Below, piece by piece: positions 1 through 5,764 of a DNA stretch of 5,877 nt. The stretch covers positions 1-5,877 of the forward strand of contig JAISZQ010000174.1 in NCBI GenBank assembly GCA_031269165.1. Reading direction: 5' to 3'. A model generated the notes under the pieces. That model searched no databases. It was not told the origin of the DNA and saw nothing but the letters and a program-made list of their open reading frames with translations. How positions within the stretch are numbered: position 1 is the first letter of the stretch; every line of letters begins with the position of its first letter. Made by a program: the position numbers and the translations under genes. Source of the stretch: Spirochaetaceae bacterium. Its GTDB lineage: Bacteria > Spirochaetota > Spirochaetia > Treponematales > Breznakiellaceae.

Positions 1-117
1 CCCCCTCTGCGGGGGACACCCCCGCAACGCCCCCGAAGGCATCCCACCCCGTGGAGTTTGCGGCGCAAACTCCAGAAGCAAAACCGCAAAGCGGTTTTGC
101 GACCGCAACGCCCCCGA
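1..117 (+). repeat. Palindromic repeat element read in frame inside ileS
   Basis: Contains, in order: a CCCCC/GGGGG hairpin (1-15); a first copy of CCGCAACGCCCCCG (about 22-35); a perfect 9-bp inverted repeat with arms GGAGTTTGC and loop GGC (53-73); a perfect 10-bp inverted repeat with arms GCAAAACCGC and loop AAA (78-100); and a second CCGCAACGCCCCCG (103-116). Closely similar pieces recur at 5607-5629, 5676-5691 and 5811-5824, outside any recognised gene. The translation is low-complexity (rich in P, A, T, G and S) and does not look like synthetase; family sequence resumes with TYLLAWTTTPWTLPSN. The left boundary is not visible. An in-frame repeat insertion, comparable in concept to Rickettsia palindromic elements, is the simplest reading. 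Confidence 0.8.
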
Positions 118-2615
118 CTTATCTGTTAGCCTGGACCACAACCCCGTGGACCTTACCCTCCAACCTCGCCCTGACCGTCGGCCCCGACATCGACTACGTA
201 TTAATAGAAGAAACCGTAACGAAAGAAACCGCGCCGGAACCCGTCCGCTACATCCTCGCCGCCGCCCGCCTTCCCGCCTATTACGAGGAGACAAGCGCCT
301 ACAAGGTCATCTGGACAAAAAAAGGGGCGGAACTTGTCGGCCTCGAATATGAGCCCCTGTTCCCCTACTTCGCCGAGACCCGCGAACAGAACGCCTTCCG
401 CGTCTATGCGGGCGACTTCGTGTCCACCGAGGACGGTACCGGCATCGTCCACACCGCGCCCGGCTTTGGCGAAGACGACAACCGCGTCCTCAAAGGATCA
501 GGCATCCCGTCCATCTGCCCGATAGACGCCGAGTGCAAGTTCACCGGCGACGTCCCCGACTATGCGGGCCGTTTCGTCAAAGACTGCGACAAGGACATCA
601 TCGACCGCCTCAAGGCCGAAGGCAAACTCGTCCGGCGCACCCAGATACTCCACGCCTACCCGCACTGCTGGCGGTGCGGCAGCCCCCTCATCTACCGGGC
701 CGTGAGCTCGTGGTTTGTCGACGTGCAGAAAATCAAGCAAGACATGATCGACGCGAACCAGCAGATCTACTGGGTGCCCGGCCACATCAAAGACGGCCGT
801 TTCGGGAAATGGCTCGAAGGCGCGCGCGACTGGGCCATCAGCCGGAACCGCTACTGGGGGAACCCGCTCCCCATCTGGAAATGCCCCGACTGCGGCAAGA
901 CCATCTGCATCGGGAGCCGCGCCGAGCTAAAAGAACGTTCCGGCGTCGAGCTTACCGACCTTCACAAACAGTTTGTCGATGAAGTGACGATCCCCTGCGA
1001 GTGCGGCGGCATCATGCGGCGCACCCCTGAAGTCCTCGACTGCTGGTTTGAGTCAGGCGCGATGCCCTATGCCCAGAGCCACTATCCTTTTGAGAACAAA
1101 ACGTTCTTTGAAGACCACTTCCCCGCCGACTTCATCAACGAGGGCCTCGACCAGACACGCGGCTGGTTCTACACCCTCACCGTCCTCGCCGCCGCCTTGT
1201 TCAAACGTCCCGCGTTCAAGAACTGCGTTGTCTCAGGGCTCGTCCTCGCCTCGGACGGCAAGAAGATGTCGAAGAGCCTCCGCAACTACACCGACCCGAT
1301 GGAGGTCGTCAACAAATTTGGGGCGGACGCCCTGCGCCTCTTCCTCGTGCACAGCGCCGTCGTGGAAGCCTCCGACCTCCGCTATTCCGATGAAGGCGTC
1401 GCCGAAGTCCTGAAAAGCATCATCATCCCGCTCTGGAACGCCTACAGTTTTTTCGTCACCTACGCGAACATCGACAACGTCACGCCCGCTGCCCCGCCCC
1501 GTGCCCCGGCCAACCCCCTCGACACGTGGATACTCTCGGCGGCCCAGACCCTCGTGCAAGACGTGCGGACGGCCCTCGACGCCTACGACCTCTCGCGGGC
1601 CGTTGACCCCATCCTTACCTTCATCGACAACCTCAACAACTGGTACATCCGCCGTAGCCGCCGCCGTTTCTGGCGCAGCGAAAACGACGCCGACAAGATC
1701 GAAGCCTACGCCGCCCTCCTTGCCGCGTTGAAGACCCTCATCAAGGTGGCCTGTCCCTTCATGCCCTTCATCACCGAGGCAATCTGGCAAAACCTCCGCA
1801 GTGATGACGAGCCGGAATCCGTCCACCTCTGCGACTTCCCCGAACCGGAAGCCGCCCGCATCGATGCCGACCTTGAGTTCAAGATGGCCGTCGCGCAAAA
1901 AGCCGTGGTGCTTGGCCGCGCGCTCCGTTCCCAGTACAACCTGAAGAACCGCCAGCCCCTCGCCTCCGTCACCCTTGTCACCCGCGATCCCCGCGAACGG
2001 GCCGCGCTTAAGGAGACGGAAATGGCCGCCGTCATCCGCGAAGAACTCAACGTGAAAGAGGCGCGTTTAAGCGACGACGAATCCGCCCTCGTCGACTATG
2101 AGGCACGGGCAAACTTCCGCGTCCTCGGCAAAGAACTGGGCAAGGACATGAAAGCCGCCGCCGAGGAAATCGCCCGCCTCCCCGCCGCCGCTATAAGCCG
2201 CCTCCTCGACGACCAGCCCATCGTCATCGAGGTTGCCGAAAAAACAATCACCCTCACGAAGGACAAACTCGACATCCGCCGCATCGAAAAAGCCCGCCTC
2301 AAAGTCTTGAACGAAGGCAGCCTCACCGTCGGCCTCGACACCGAGCTCACCCCCGCTCTCGTCCGGGAAGGCGATGCCCGCGACCTCATCCGGGGCGTGC
2401 AGAACCTCCGCAAAGAAAGCGGTTTCGCCGTCACCGACCGCATCCGCCTCACCGTCCACGGTACCCCCGACTTACAGGCCGCCTGGGACGACTTCAAGAC
2501 CCTCATCTGCTCCGAAACCCTCGCCGCCGAGTCCGCCTGGGAACAAACCCCCGGCATGACGGCGATTGAAGCAGGCGACAAAACATGGAAAGTGACCATA
2601 ACGCGGATTGGATGA
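1..2615 (+). CDS. ileS: Isoleucyl-tRNA synthetase, type 2 (eukaryote-like), 5'-partial, with in-frame palindromic insert
   Basis: Class I aminoacyl-tRNA synthetase that charges tRNA-Ile in the cytoplasm and hydrolyses mischarged Val-tRNA. Codons run from base 3 without a stop, so the gene enters from upstream. GTG at 51 opens the frame formally but is a poor start, because the HIGH catalytic motif and about 200 N-terminal residues would be missing. Visible landmarks are: WTTTPWTLPSN at 132-164; editing-domain signature GTGIVHTAPGFGEDD at 435-479; Cys pairs CWRC (666-677), CPDC (882-893) and CEC (996-1004), likely zinc sites; KMSKS at 1263-1277; anticodon-binding helical domain from LDTWIL (1518) through NNWYIRR to about 1795; and a C-terminal domain to the TGA at 2613. 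The lack of a C-terminal zinc finger and the long C-terminal domain fit type 2 enzymes, several of which are known to be mupirocin-resistant. Third codon positions strongly favour C. The oddity is repeat-derived coding sequence over roughly codons 1-38. Identity is very secure; the true start is outside the window. Confidence 0.96.
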   Translation, partial: PSAGDTPATPPKASHPVEFAAQTPEAKPQSGFATATPPTYLLAWTTTPWTLPSNLALTVGPDIDYVLIEETVTKETAPEPVRYILAAARLPAYYEETSAYKVIWTKKGAELVGLEYEPLFPYFAETREQNAFRVYAGDFVSTEDGTGIVHTAPGFGEDDNRVLKGSGIPSICPIDAECKFTGDVPDYAGRFVKDCDKDIIDRLKAEGKLVRRTQILHAYPHCWRCGSPLIYRAVSSWFVDVQKIKQDMIDANQQIYWVPGHIKDGRFGKWLEGARDWAISRNRYWGNPLPIWKCPDCGKTICIGSRAELKERSGVELTDLHKQFVDEVTIPCECGGIMRRTPEVLDCWFESGAMPYAQSHYPFENKTFFEDHFPADFINEGLDQTRGWFYTLTVLAAALFKRPAFKNCVVSGLVLASDGKKMSKSLRNYTDPMEVVNKFGADALRLFLVHSAVVEASDLRYSDEGVAEVLKSIIIPLWNAYSFFVTYANIDNVTPAAPPRAPANPLDTWILSAAQTLVQDVRTALDAYDLSRAVDPILTFIDNLNNWYIRRSRRRFWRSENDADKIEAYAALLAALKTLIKVACPFMPFITEAIWQNLRSDDEPESVHLCDFPEPEAARIDADLEFKMAVAQKAVVLGRALRSQYNLKNRQPLASVTLVTRDPRERAALKETEMAAVIREELNVKEARLSDDESALVDYEARANFRVLGKELGKDMKAAAEEIARLPAAAISRLLDDQPIVIEVAEKTITLTKDKLDIRRIEKARLKVLNEGSLTVGLDTELTPALVREGDARDLIRGVQNLRKESGFAVTDRIRLTVHGTPDLQAAWDDFKTLICSETLAAESAWEQTPGMTAIEAGDKTWKVTITRIG

Positions 2616-2626
2616 CGGCGGGTATC

Positions 2627-2704
2627 GTCATTGCGAGGCGCGAAGCAACGAAGCAATCCAGACAGGGCGTTCTCCCTGGATTGCTTTGCTCCGCTCGCAA
2701 TGAC
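2627..2704. repeat. 78-bp inverted-repeat (MITE/REP-like) element, copy 1
   Basis: Perfect 11-bp ends GTCATTGCGAG and CTCGCAATGAC close the element. A second inner stem pairs CGAAGCAATCCAG with CTGGATTGCTTTG (one G-T wobble). It begins 11 bases after the ileS stop, so its transcript would fold into a large hairpin at the end of the ileS mRNA and could protect the 3' end or help stop transcription. There is no U-run, so it is not a standard intrinsic terminator. From memory, similar ATTGCGAG...AAGCAATCC hairpins occur in many unrelated bacterial genomes. It has no coding content; the short open frames across it are accidental. Confidence 0.85.
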
Positions 2705-2723
2705 GAGGGGTAACGGACGCAAT

Positions 2724-2933
2724 GATGGGCAATCCCGTCTGGACTGGACGGGCTGCCCTGTCTGGGCTAGACGGGCAACCCCGTCTGGGCTCGGCAGGAG
2801 GTCCCTGCTTAGGCTAGTTGGCGATCCCTGTCTAGGCTAATCACGCGACCCCCGGCTAGGCTAGTTCGGTAACCCCCGACTAGGCTAGTTGGCGACCCCC
2901 GATTAGGCTAGACGGGCGACCCCGTCTGGACTG
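2724..2933. repeat. Degenerate 23-24-bp tandem repeat array, first block (9 units)
   Basis: Nine head-to-tail units start at about 2724, 2747, 2770, 2793, 2817, 2840, 2864, 2888 and 2911, each 23 or 24 bp. A typical unit is GACGGGCNACCCCGTC followed by TGGGCTA or TAGGCTA. Units 3 and 9 contain a perfect 6-bp hairpin (GACGGG/CCCGTC). Units 1 and 2 keep it with one G-T wobble, and unit 4 has a different stem (GCAGG/CCTGC). Units 5-8 have lost most of the pairing but keep the CCCC core and GGCTA end. No spacers lie between units, so this is not a CRISPR array. No gene is supported within it. Confidence 0.85.
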
Positions 2934-2943
2934 GGCGGCCACC

Positions 2944-3021
2944 GTCATTGCGAGGGCGTAGCCCGAAGCAATCCAGATGGAGGACGTTCCCCCTAGATTG
3001 CTTCGCTTCGCTCGCAATGAC
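2944..3021. repeat. 78-bp inverted-repeat element, copy 2
   Basis: Same length, same 11-bp ends and same GAAGCAATCCAG inner arm as copy 1, with a diverged centre. It interrupts the tandem array: the array unit before it breaks off at GGCGGCCACC (2934-2943), and units resume at 3041. Both copies are followed by RAGGGGTAACRGACGCAAT (19 bases) and then a tandem unit, so the similarity between copies extends to about 120 bp at a constant offset of 317 bp (2627-2746 and 2944-3063). Confidence 0.85.
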
Positions 3022-3040
3022 AAGGGGTAACAGACGCAAT

Positions 3041-3132
3041 GACGGGCTGCCCCGTCTGGGCTGGTCTGGTGACCCCGATTAGGCTCGTATCGATGGCCGA
3101 TACTGGCTCATATCGGGGCGTGGGATTGGCTC
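3041..3132. repeat. Tandem repeat array, second block (4 units of exactly 23 bp)
   Basis: Units lie at 3041-3063, 3064-3086, 3087-3109 and 3110-3132. The first has the GACGGG/CCCGTC stem. The third has a changed but still perfect 6-bp stem (GTATCG/CGATAC), which suggests paired substitutions. All end in GGCTC or GGCTG. The fourth unit lacks a clear stem, and the periodicity ends at 3132. Confidence 0.75.
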
Positions 3133-3163
3133 ATAAAGAATCCCCGCGCGTTTATCCTTGAGG

Positions 3164-3193
3164 TTTACGAAAGAATCGTTTTTCTGATATACT
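3164..3193 (+). promoter_or_regulatory. Sigma-70-type promoter with extended -10
   Basis: A -10 TATACT at 3188-3193 is preceded by TG one base upstream (TGATATACT, an extended -10). It lies 18 bp after a weaker -35, TTTACG at 3164-3169. Transcription would begin near 3200, giving a leader of about 125 nt before the phosphatase ATG. It lies just past the repeat array and points at the operon. The match is good, but no start-site data support it. Confidence 0.6.
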
Positions 3194-3239
3194 CACGGTG
3201 TCCCAAAACGGGAACAACCTTGGACAACCGAGTTTTGCC

Positions 3240-3310
3240 AGGCCGGCCTATTTTGACAGGCTAGCCTGTTAGGCAAGCCTGTTTTGAAACAAGCCGAGCC
3301 TGTCAAAAGG
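3240..3310 (+). promoter_or_regulatory. Leader with nested and competing inverted repeats
   Basis: AGGCCGGCCT (3240-3249) is a 10-bp palindrome and ACAGGCTAGCCTGT (3256-3269) a 14-bp palindrome. TTTTGACAGGCT (3251-3262) is also perfectly complementary over 12 bp to 3297-3308. A third AGCCTGT sits at 3276-3282. One ACAGGCT can therefore pair with any of three AGCCTGT copies. The last copy runs into AAAAGG (3305-3310), a purine tract near the start codon. This could be a structured regulatory leader or simply another palindromic repeat cluster; the sequence alone does not decide. Confidence 0.4.
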
Positions 3311-3324
3311 CTTTGAGAAATACT

Positions 3325-4056
3325 ATGAACATTGAAGTAGATACCCATACTCATTCTATCGCGTCGGTTCACGCCTACTCGACCATCGACGAGCTCGCCC
3401 GTGGGGCGCGGCGGCGGAGGCTGAAGGGCTTTGTCATCACGGAACACGGCCCTGAATTGCAAGGCGCTCCGCACCGTTACTATTTCGGCAACCTGAAGGT
3501 GCTGCCCGAAAAGATGCGCGGCGTCTTCGTTTTTCACGGGGCGGAGCTCAACATCATGGACACGGCGGGGCACGTCGATCTGGACAAGACCTATATCGAG
3601 CGGCTCCATTTTGTGATGGCGGGCCTCCACGAACAGTGTTTTGAGAGCCAATCGGCCGAGATAAACACGCGCGCGCTCATCGCAGCGATCGAAAATCCGC
3701 TGGTCGACGGCATTTCCCATCCGGGGAACCCCGCGTTTCCCGCCGATTTCGAGGCGGTGGTGAAGGCGGCGGTACGGGCCGGAAAGACACTCGAGATCAA
3801 CGACAGCTCGTTTCGGGTCCGAACCGGTTCCGCCACAACGTGCCGGGAAGTCGCCGCGCTCTGCAAGAAATATGGGGCACAGGTCACCTGCGGCAGCGAC
3901 GCGCATATCGCAAACGACGTGGGCAACGTGAAAACGGCGCTTGCCGTCATCCGCGAAGCCGGTATCGACAAGGACGCCCTCGTCAACCGCACCCTTGCGT
4001 CTTTCCGCGCCTTCTGCGCCAAAAGGAAAGCGGCAAAAGCACATCTTTATACATGA
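3325..4056 (+). CDS. PHP-domain metal-dependent phosphatase/hydrolase, YcdX family
   Basis: A 243-residue soluble protein, close to the roughly 245 residues of E. coli YcdX, a trinuclear-zinc PHP phosphatase. All nine expected metal ligands are visible, numbered from the ATG at 3325: H8 and H10 (DTHTH), H16 (HAYST), H41 (TEHGP), E74 (HGAE), H102 (GLHE), H132 (SHPGNP), and D192 with H194 (SDAH). The conserved LEINDSSF segment is at about 156-163. TTG at 3313 would add four residues, but ATG puts VDTHTH at the usual N-terminal position. The ribosome site is weak (GAG at 3315-3317). The stop overlaps the transporter start as ATGA, so the two are probably coupled. Family members hydrolyse phosphoesters, but the physiological substrate is not established and cannot be read here. 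The family call is firm; the specific role is unknown. Confidence 0.93.
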   Translation: MNIEVDTHTHSIASVHAYSTIDELARGARRRRLKGFVITEHGPELQGAPHRYYFGNLKVLPEKMRGVFVFHGAELNIMDTAGHVDLDKTYIERLHFVMAGLHEQCFESQSAEINTRALIAAIENPLVDGISHPGNPAFPADFEAVVKAAVRAGKTLEINDSSFRVRTGSATTCREVAALCKKYGAQVTCGSDAHIANDVGNVKTALAVIREAGIDKDALVNRTLASFRAFCAKRKAAKAHLYT

Positions 4057-5417
4057 CCAAAAACTTAACGCACGGCAATCCGCTCCTCACGATTCTCGCT
4101 TTCTCTCTGCCGCTCATCGTGGGGAACCTTTTCCAACAGTTCTACAGCATGGCGGACACCTACATCGTTGGCAACACGATTGGTATGCAGGCACTCGCCG
4201 CCGTCGGCTGTACGGGCAGCATCAACTTCCTTGTCATCGGCTTTATCTTCGGGTTTTCGACCGGTGCGAGCATCCTCACCTCACAACAGTACGGCGCGAA
4301 CGACCTCGCCGGGGTGAGGCGCAGTTTTGCAGCAGGCATCGTGCTGGCCGTCATCGTTACCATCGTGCTGATGATCGTCAGCATAACCTGCTCAGGCTTT
4401 CTCCTGCGTTTCCTCAACACACCGCCTGACCTATTTGACGACGCGTACCGTTACATCATCATCATCTTTGCGGGGATGCCGGCGATTACCCTGTTCAATC
4501 TCGTGTCAAACGCGATGCGGGCGGTCGGCGATTCCACCACGCCGCTCATATTCCTTGTTGTCGCGTGTATTATCAACATCGTCCTTGATTATGTCTTTAT
4601 TCTGGTGTTCCATACCGGTGTCGAGGGGGCGGCCTACGCGACCGTCATCGCGCAACTGCTTTCGGGGCTTGCCTGTATTCCGGTTATCACGAAGAAACTC
4701 ACCGTCCTCAAACTGCAAAAAAAAGACTGGCCTACCGGAAAAGAAATCGTTGTTCACGCGAAGATTGCCCTTCCCGTCGGCTTCCAGATGAGCATCATCG
4801 CCATCGGCGCGGTGGCGGTAACCTATGCGCTCAACAACATTGGCACAACGGCGGTCGCGGCGTTCACCACCTCGCAAAAGATCGACATGATCGCCTCGAT
4901 GCCGATCAACTCGCTGGGCCTCGCTATGACGACCTACGCCGCCCAGAACTTTGGCGCGAAGAAATACGCGCGTATCATCAAAGGCGTAACCGAGGCCGCC
5001 GCCGTTTCCGTCGGCTTTTCCGCGCTTATGGCCGTGATCTACTTCTTCTTTGGCAACCACCTGGCCGCCCTCTTTCTCGGCAACGAAGCGGAAGCCATCG
5101 CGCTTTCCCACACCTACCTGAAGATCAACGGCGTGTGCTATCCCCTCCTCGCGTGGCTTTTCATCTCGCGGTACAGCTTGCAGGGCTTGGGCGACACCGT
5201 CGTCGCGACACTCGCCGGAATCTTGGAACTGGTCGGCCGTACCGCTGCCGCTATCCTCCTCGGCGCGGTGTGGGGCTTTGCCGGCATCTCGTTTTCCAGC
5301 CCGCTCGCCTGGGCACTGGCCCTCATCCCCCTCACCACCGCCGCCGTCCTCAAGATGAAGAAACTCCGCCGCATGGAGATCGCGCACAAGAAAGAACAGC
5401 ACTACCGCGAAACATGA
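4053..5417 (+). CDS. MATE family multidrug/cation efflux transporter
   Basis: A 454-residue inner-membrane protein of usual MATE length, with about 12 hydrophobic segments in two homologous halves. Family marks are: QQFYSMADTYIVG (residues 28-40) with the conserved TM1 aspartate D35; D179 in NIVLDYVF; RAVGDSTTP (156-163) and its counterpart QGLGDT (377-382) in the second half; and AAQNFGAKKYARI (296-308), the conserved interdomain motif. The tail is short, basic and charged (KMKKLRR...). MATE proteins export cationic drugs or metabolites using H+ or Na+ gradients; the coupling ion and substrate cannot be told here. The frame is open upstream to 3840 inside the phosphatase gene, but ATG 4053 gives the family N-terminus (NPLLTILAFSLPLIVG) and a 4-bp ATGA overlap with the previous gene. 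No strong ribosome site stands directly before it, consistent with translational coupling. Confidence 0.95.
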   Translation: MTKNLTHGNPLLTILAFSLPLIVGNLFQQFYSMADTYIVGNTIGMQALAAVGCTGSINFLVIGFIFGFSTGASILTSQQYGANDLAGVRRSFAAGIVLAVIVTIVLMIVSITCSGFLLRFLNTPPDLFDDAYRYIIIIFAGMPAITLFNLVSNAMRAVGDSTTPLIFLVVACIINIVLDYVFILVFHTGVEGAAYATVIAQLLSGLACIPVITKKLTVLKLQKKDWPTGKEIVVHAKIALPVGFQMSIIAIGAVAVTYALNNIGTTAVAAFTTSQKIDMIASMPINSLGLAMTTYAAQNFGAKKYARIIKGVTEAAAVSVGFSALMAVIYFFFGNHLAALFLGNEAEAIALSHTYLKINGVCYPLLAWLFISRYSLQGLGDTVVATLAGILELVGRTAAAILLGAVWGFAGISFSSPLAWALALIPLTTAAVLKMKKLRRMEIAHKKEQHYRET

Positions 5418-5485
5418 AGCGTCCCAAGGCTCTCGGTGACTTGCAGATGGGCGGTTCCGTGATTCCGGCAGACCGATTGGACTAA
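5414..5485 (+). CDS. Possible 23-codon leaderless-overlap ORF after the MATE gene
   Basis: ATG at 5414 overlaps the MATE stop as ATGA, exactly as the MATE start overlaps the phosphatase stop. It reads MKRPKALGDLQMGGSVIPAD... to TAA at 5483. It has no recognised domain, signal peptide or membrane segment, and no clear ribosome site. It may be the stub of a lost third operon gene, a tiny coupled peptide, or chance. I do not recognise it and include it only because the overlap repeats. Confidence 0.18.
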   Translation: MKRPKALGDLQMGGSVIPADRLD

Positions 5486-5558
5486 AAACGTTCGAGCGGT
5501 TCGTGCTTTTTAAGCATTGCAGGCGTTTTATAGTCGTTCTCCTTAAGAATACCCAAAG

Positions 5559-5576
5559 AGGGGGAAGTCTCCCCCT
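5559..5576. repeat. Short GC hairpin downstream of the operon
   Basis: Perfect 7-bp arms AGGGGGA and TCCCCCT around loop AGTC, extendable by one G-T wobble. No U-run follows on the plus strand. On the minus strand it is followed by CTTTGGGTATTCTT, only partly T-rich. It might slow or end operon transcription, but it is not a textbook terminator. Confidence 0.5.
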
Positions 5577-5606
5577 TCGCTCCAGACTTGCTCCATTTAT
5601 CTCGGT

Positions 5607-5629
5607 GGAGTTTTGCTACGCAAAACTCC
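5607..5629. repeat. Palindromic unit with GGAGTTTTGC arms
   Basis: Perfect 10-bp inverted repeat with loop TAC. It is the counterpart of the 53-73 hairpin inside ileS, which has GGAGTTTGC arms and loop GGC. Both copies are preceded by GT and followed after 3-4 bases by a second hairpin. The stem differs by one base pair in length but stays perfectly paired in both. Confidence 0.8.
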
Positions 5630-5632
5630 TAA

Positions 5633-5669
5633 AAGAATTGTGAAGGGCCTACGGCCCGGAGCAATTCTT
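5633..5669. repeat. Nested inverted repeat
   Basis: Outer 8-bp arms AAGAATTG and CAATTCTT enclose an inner 5-bp hairpin GGGCC/GGCCC (5645-5657) with loop TAC, the same loop as the preceding palindrome. Confidence 0.75.
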
Positions 5670-5675
5670 ACGCTA

Positions 5676-5691
5676 TCCCCCTCTGCGGGGA
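5676..5691. repeat. CCCCCTCTGCGGGG hairpin, second copy of the window-start motif
   Basis: TCCCC pairs with GGGGA around CTCTGC. The stretch CCCCCTCTGCGGGG followed by ACA also opens the window at 1-18 within ileS, apart from one extra G there. This ties the two repeat regions to one family. Confidence 0.7.
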
Positions 5692-5717
5692 CAAAACCAT
5701 GCGGTGCATGGTTTTGT
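5691..5717. repeat. 12-bp-arm palindrome
   Basis: Arms ACAAAACCATGC (5691-5702) and its exact reverse complement (5706-5717) flank loop GGT. It is the longest perfect stem in the run and directly abuts its neighbours on both sides. Confidence 0.8.
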
Positions 5718-5764
5718 GGGCGTACCCCAAGCGTCCACGGACGGACGCAGGACTGAGTACGCCC
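5718..5764. repeat. Compound inverted repeat (hairpin within a stem)
   Basis: Outer 8-bp arms GGGCGTAC (5718-5725) and GTACGCCC (5757-5764) enclose an inner 6-bp hairpin GCGTCC/GGACGC (5731-5748). It starts on the base after the previous palindrome ends. Confidence 0.75.

Noticed and set aside
51..53. GTG as the start of ileS
   Set aside because: The frame is open upstream to the window edge and the protein from here lacks the HIGH half of the active site. The GTG lies inside a repeat palindrome, so the gene is treated as 5'-partial.
2631..2840. Plus-strand 69-codon frame after ileS
   Set aside because: It lies over the 78-bp inverted repeat and the tandem array; there is no plausible ribosome site or domain.
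2724..3132. CRISPR array
   Set aside because: Units are contiguous and degenerate with no unique spacers, and no cas gene is visible.
3313..3315. TTG as the phosphatase start
   Set aside because: It would add only four residues ahead of the ATG at 3325. The AAAAGG before it is too close (2 bases), and the ATG gives the family-typical N-terminus.
3193..4044. Minus-strand 283-codon frame
   Set aside because: It is antisense to the phosphatase gene, whose metal ligands and family match are clear. The antisense translation has no recognisable features.
5481..5515. Intrinsic terminator around the A-run and TTTTT at 5507-5511
   Set aside because: The intervening sequence gives only 3-bp stems. 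There is no stable GC hairpin directly before the T-run.
5529..5534. TATAGT as a -10 box downstream of the operon
   Set aside because: No acceptable -35 lies at 16-19 bp upstream and no gene follows that it would serve.
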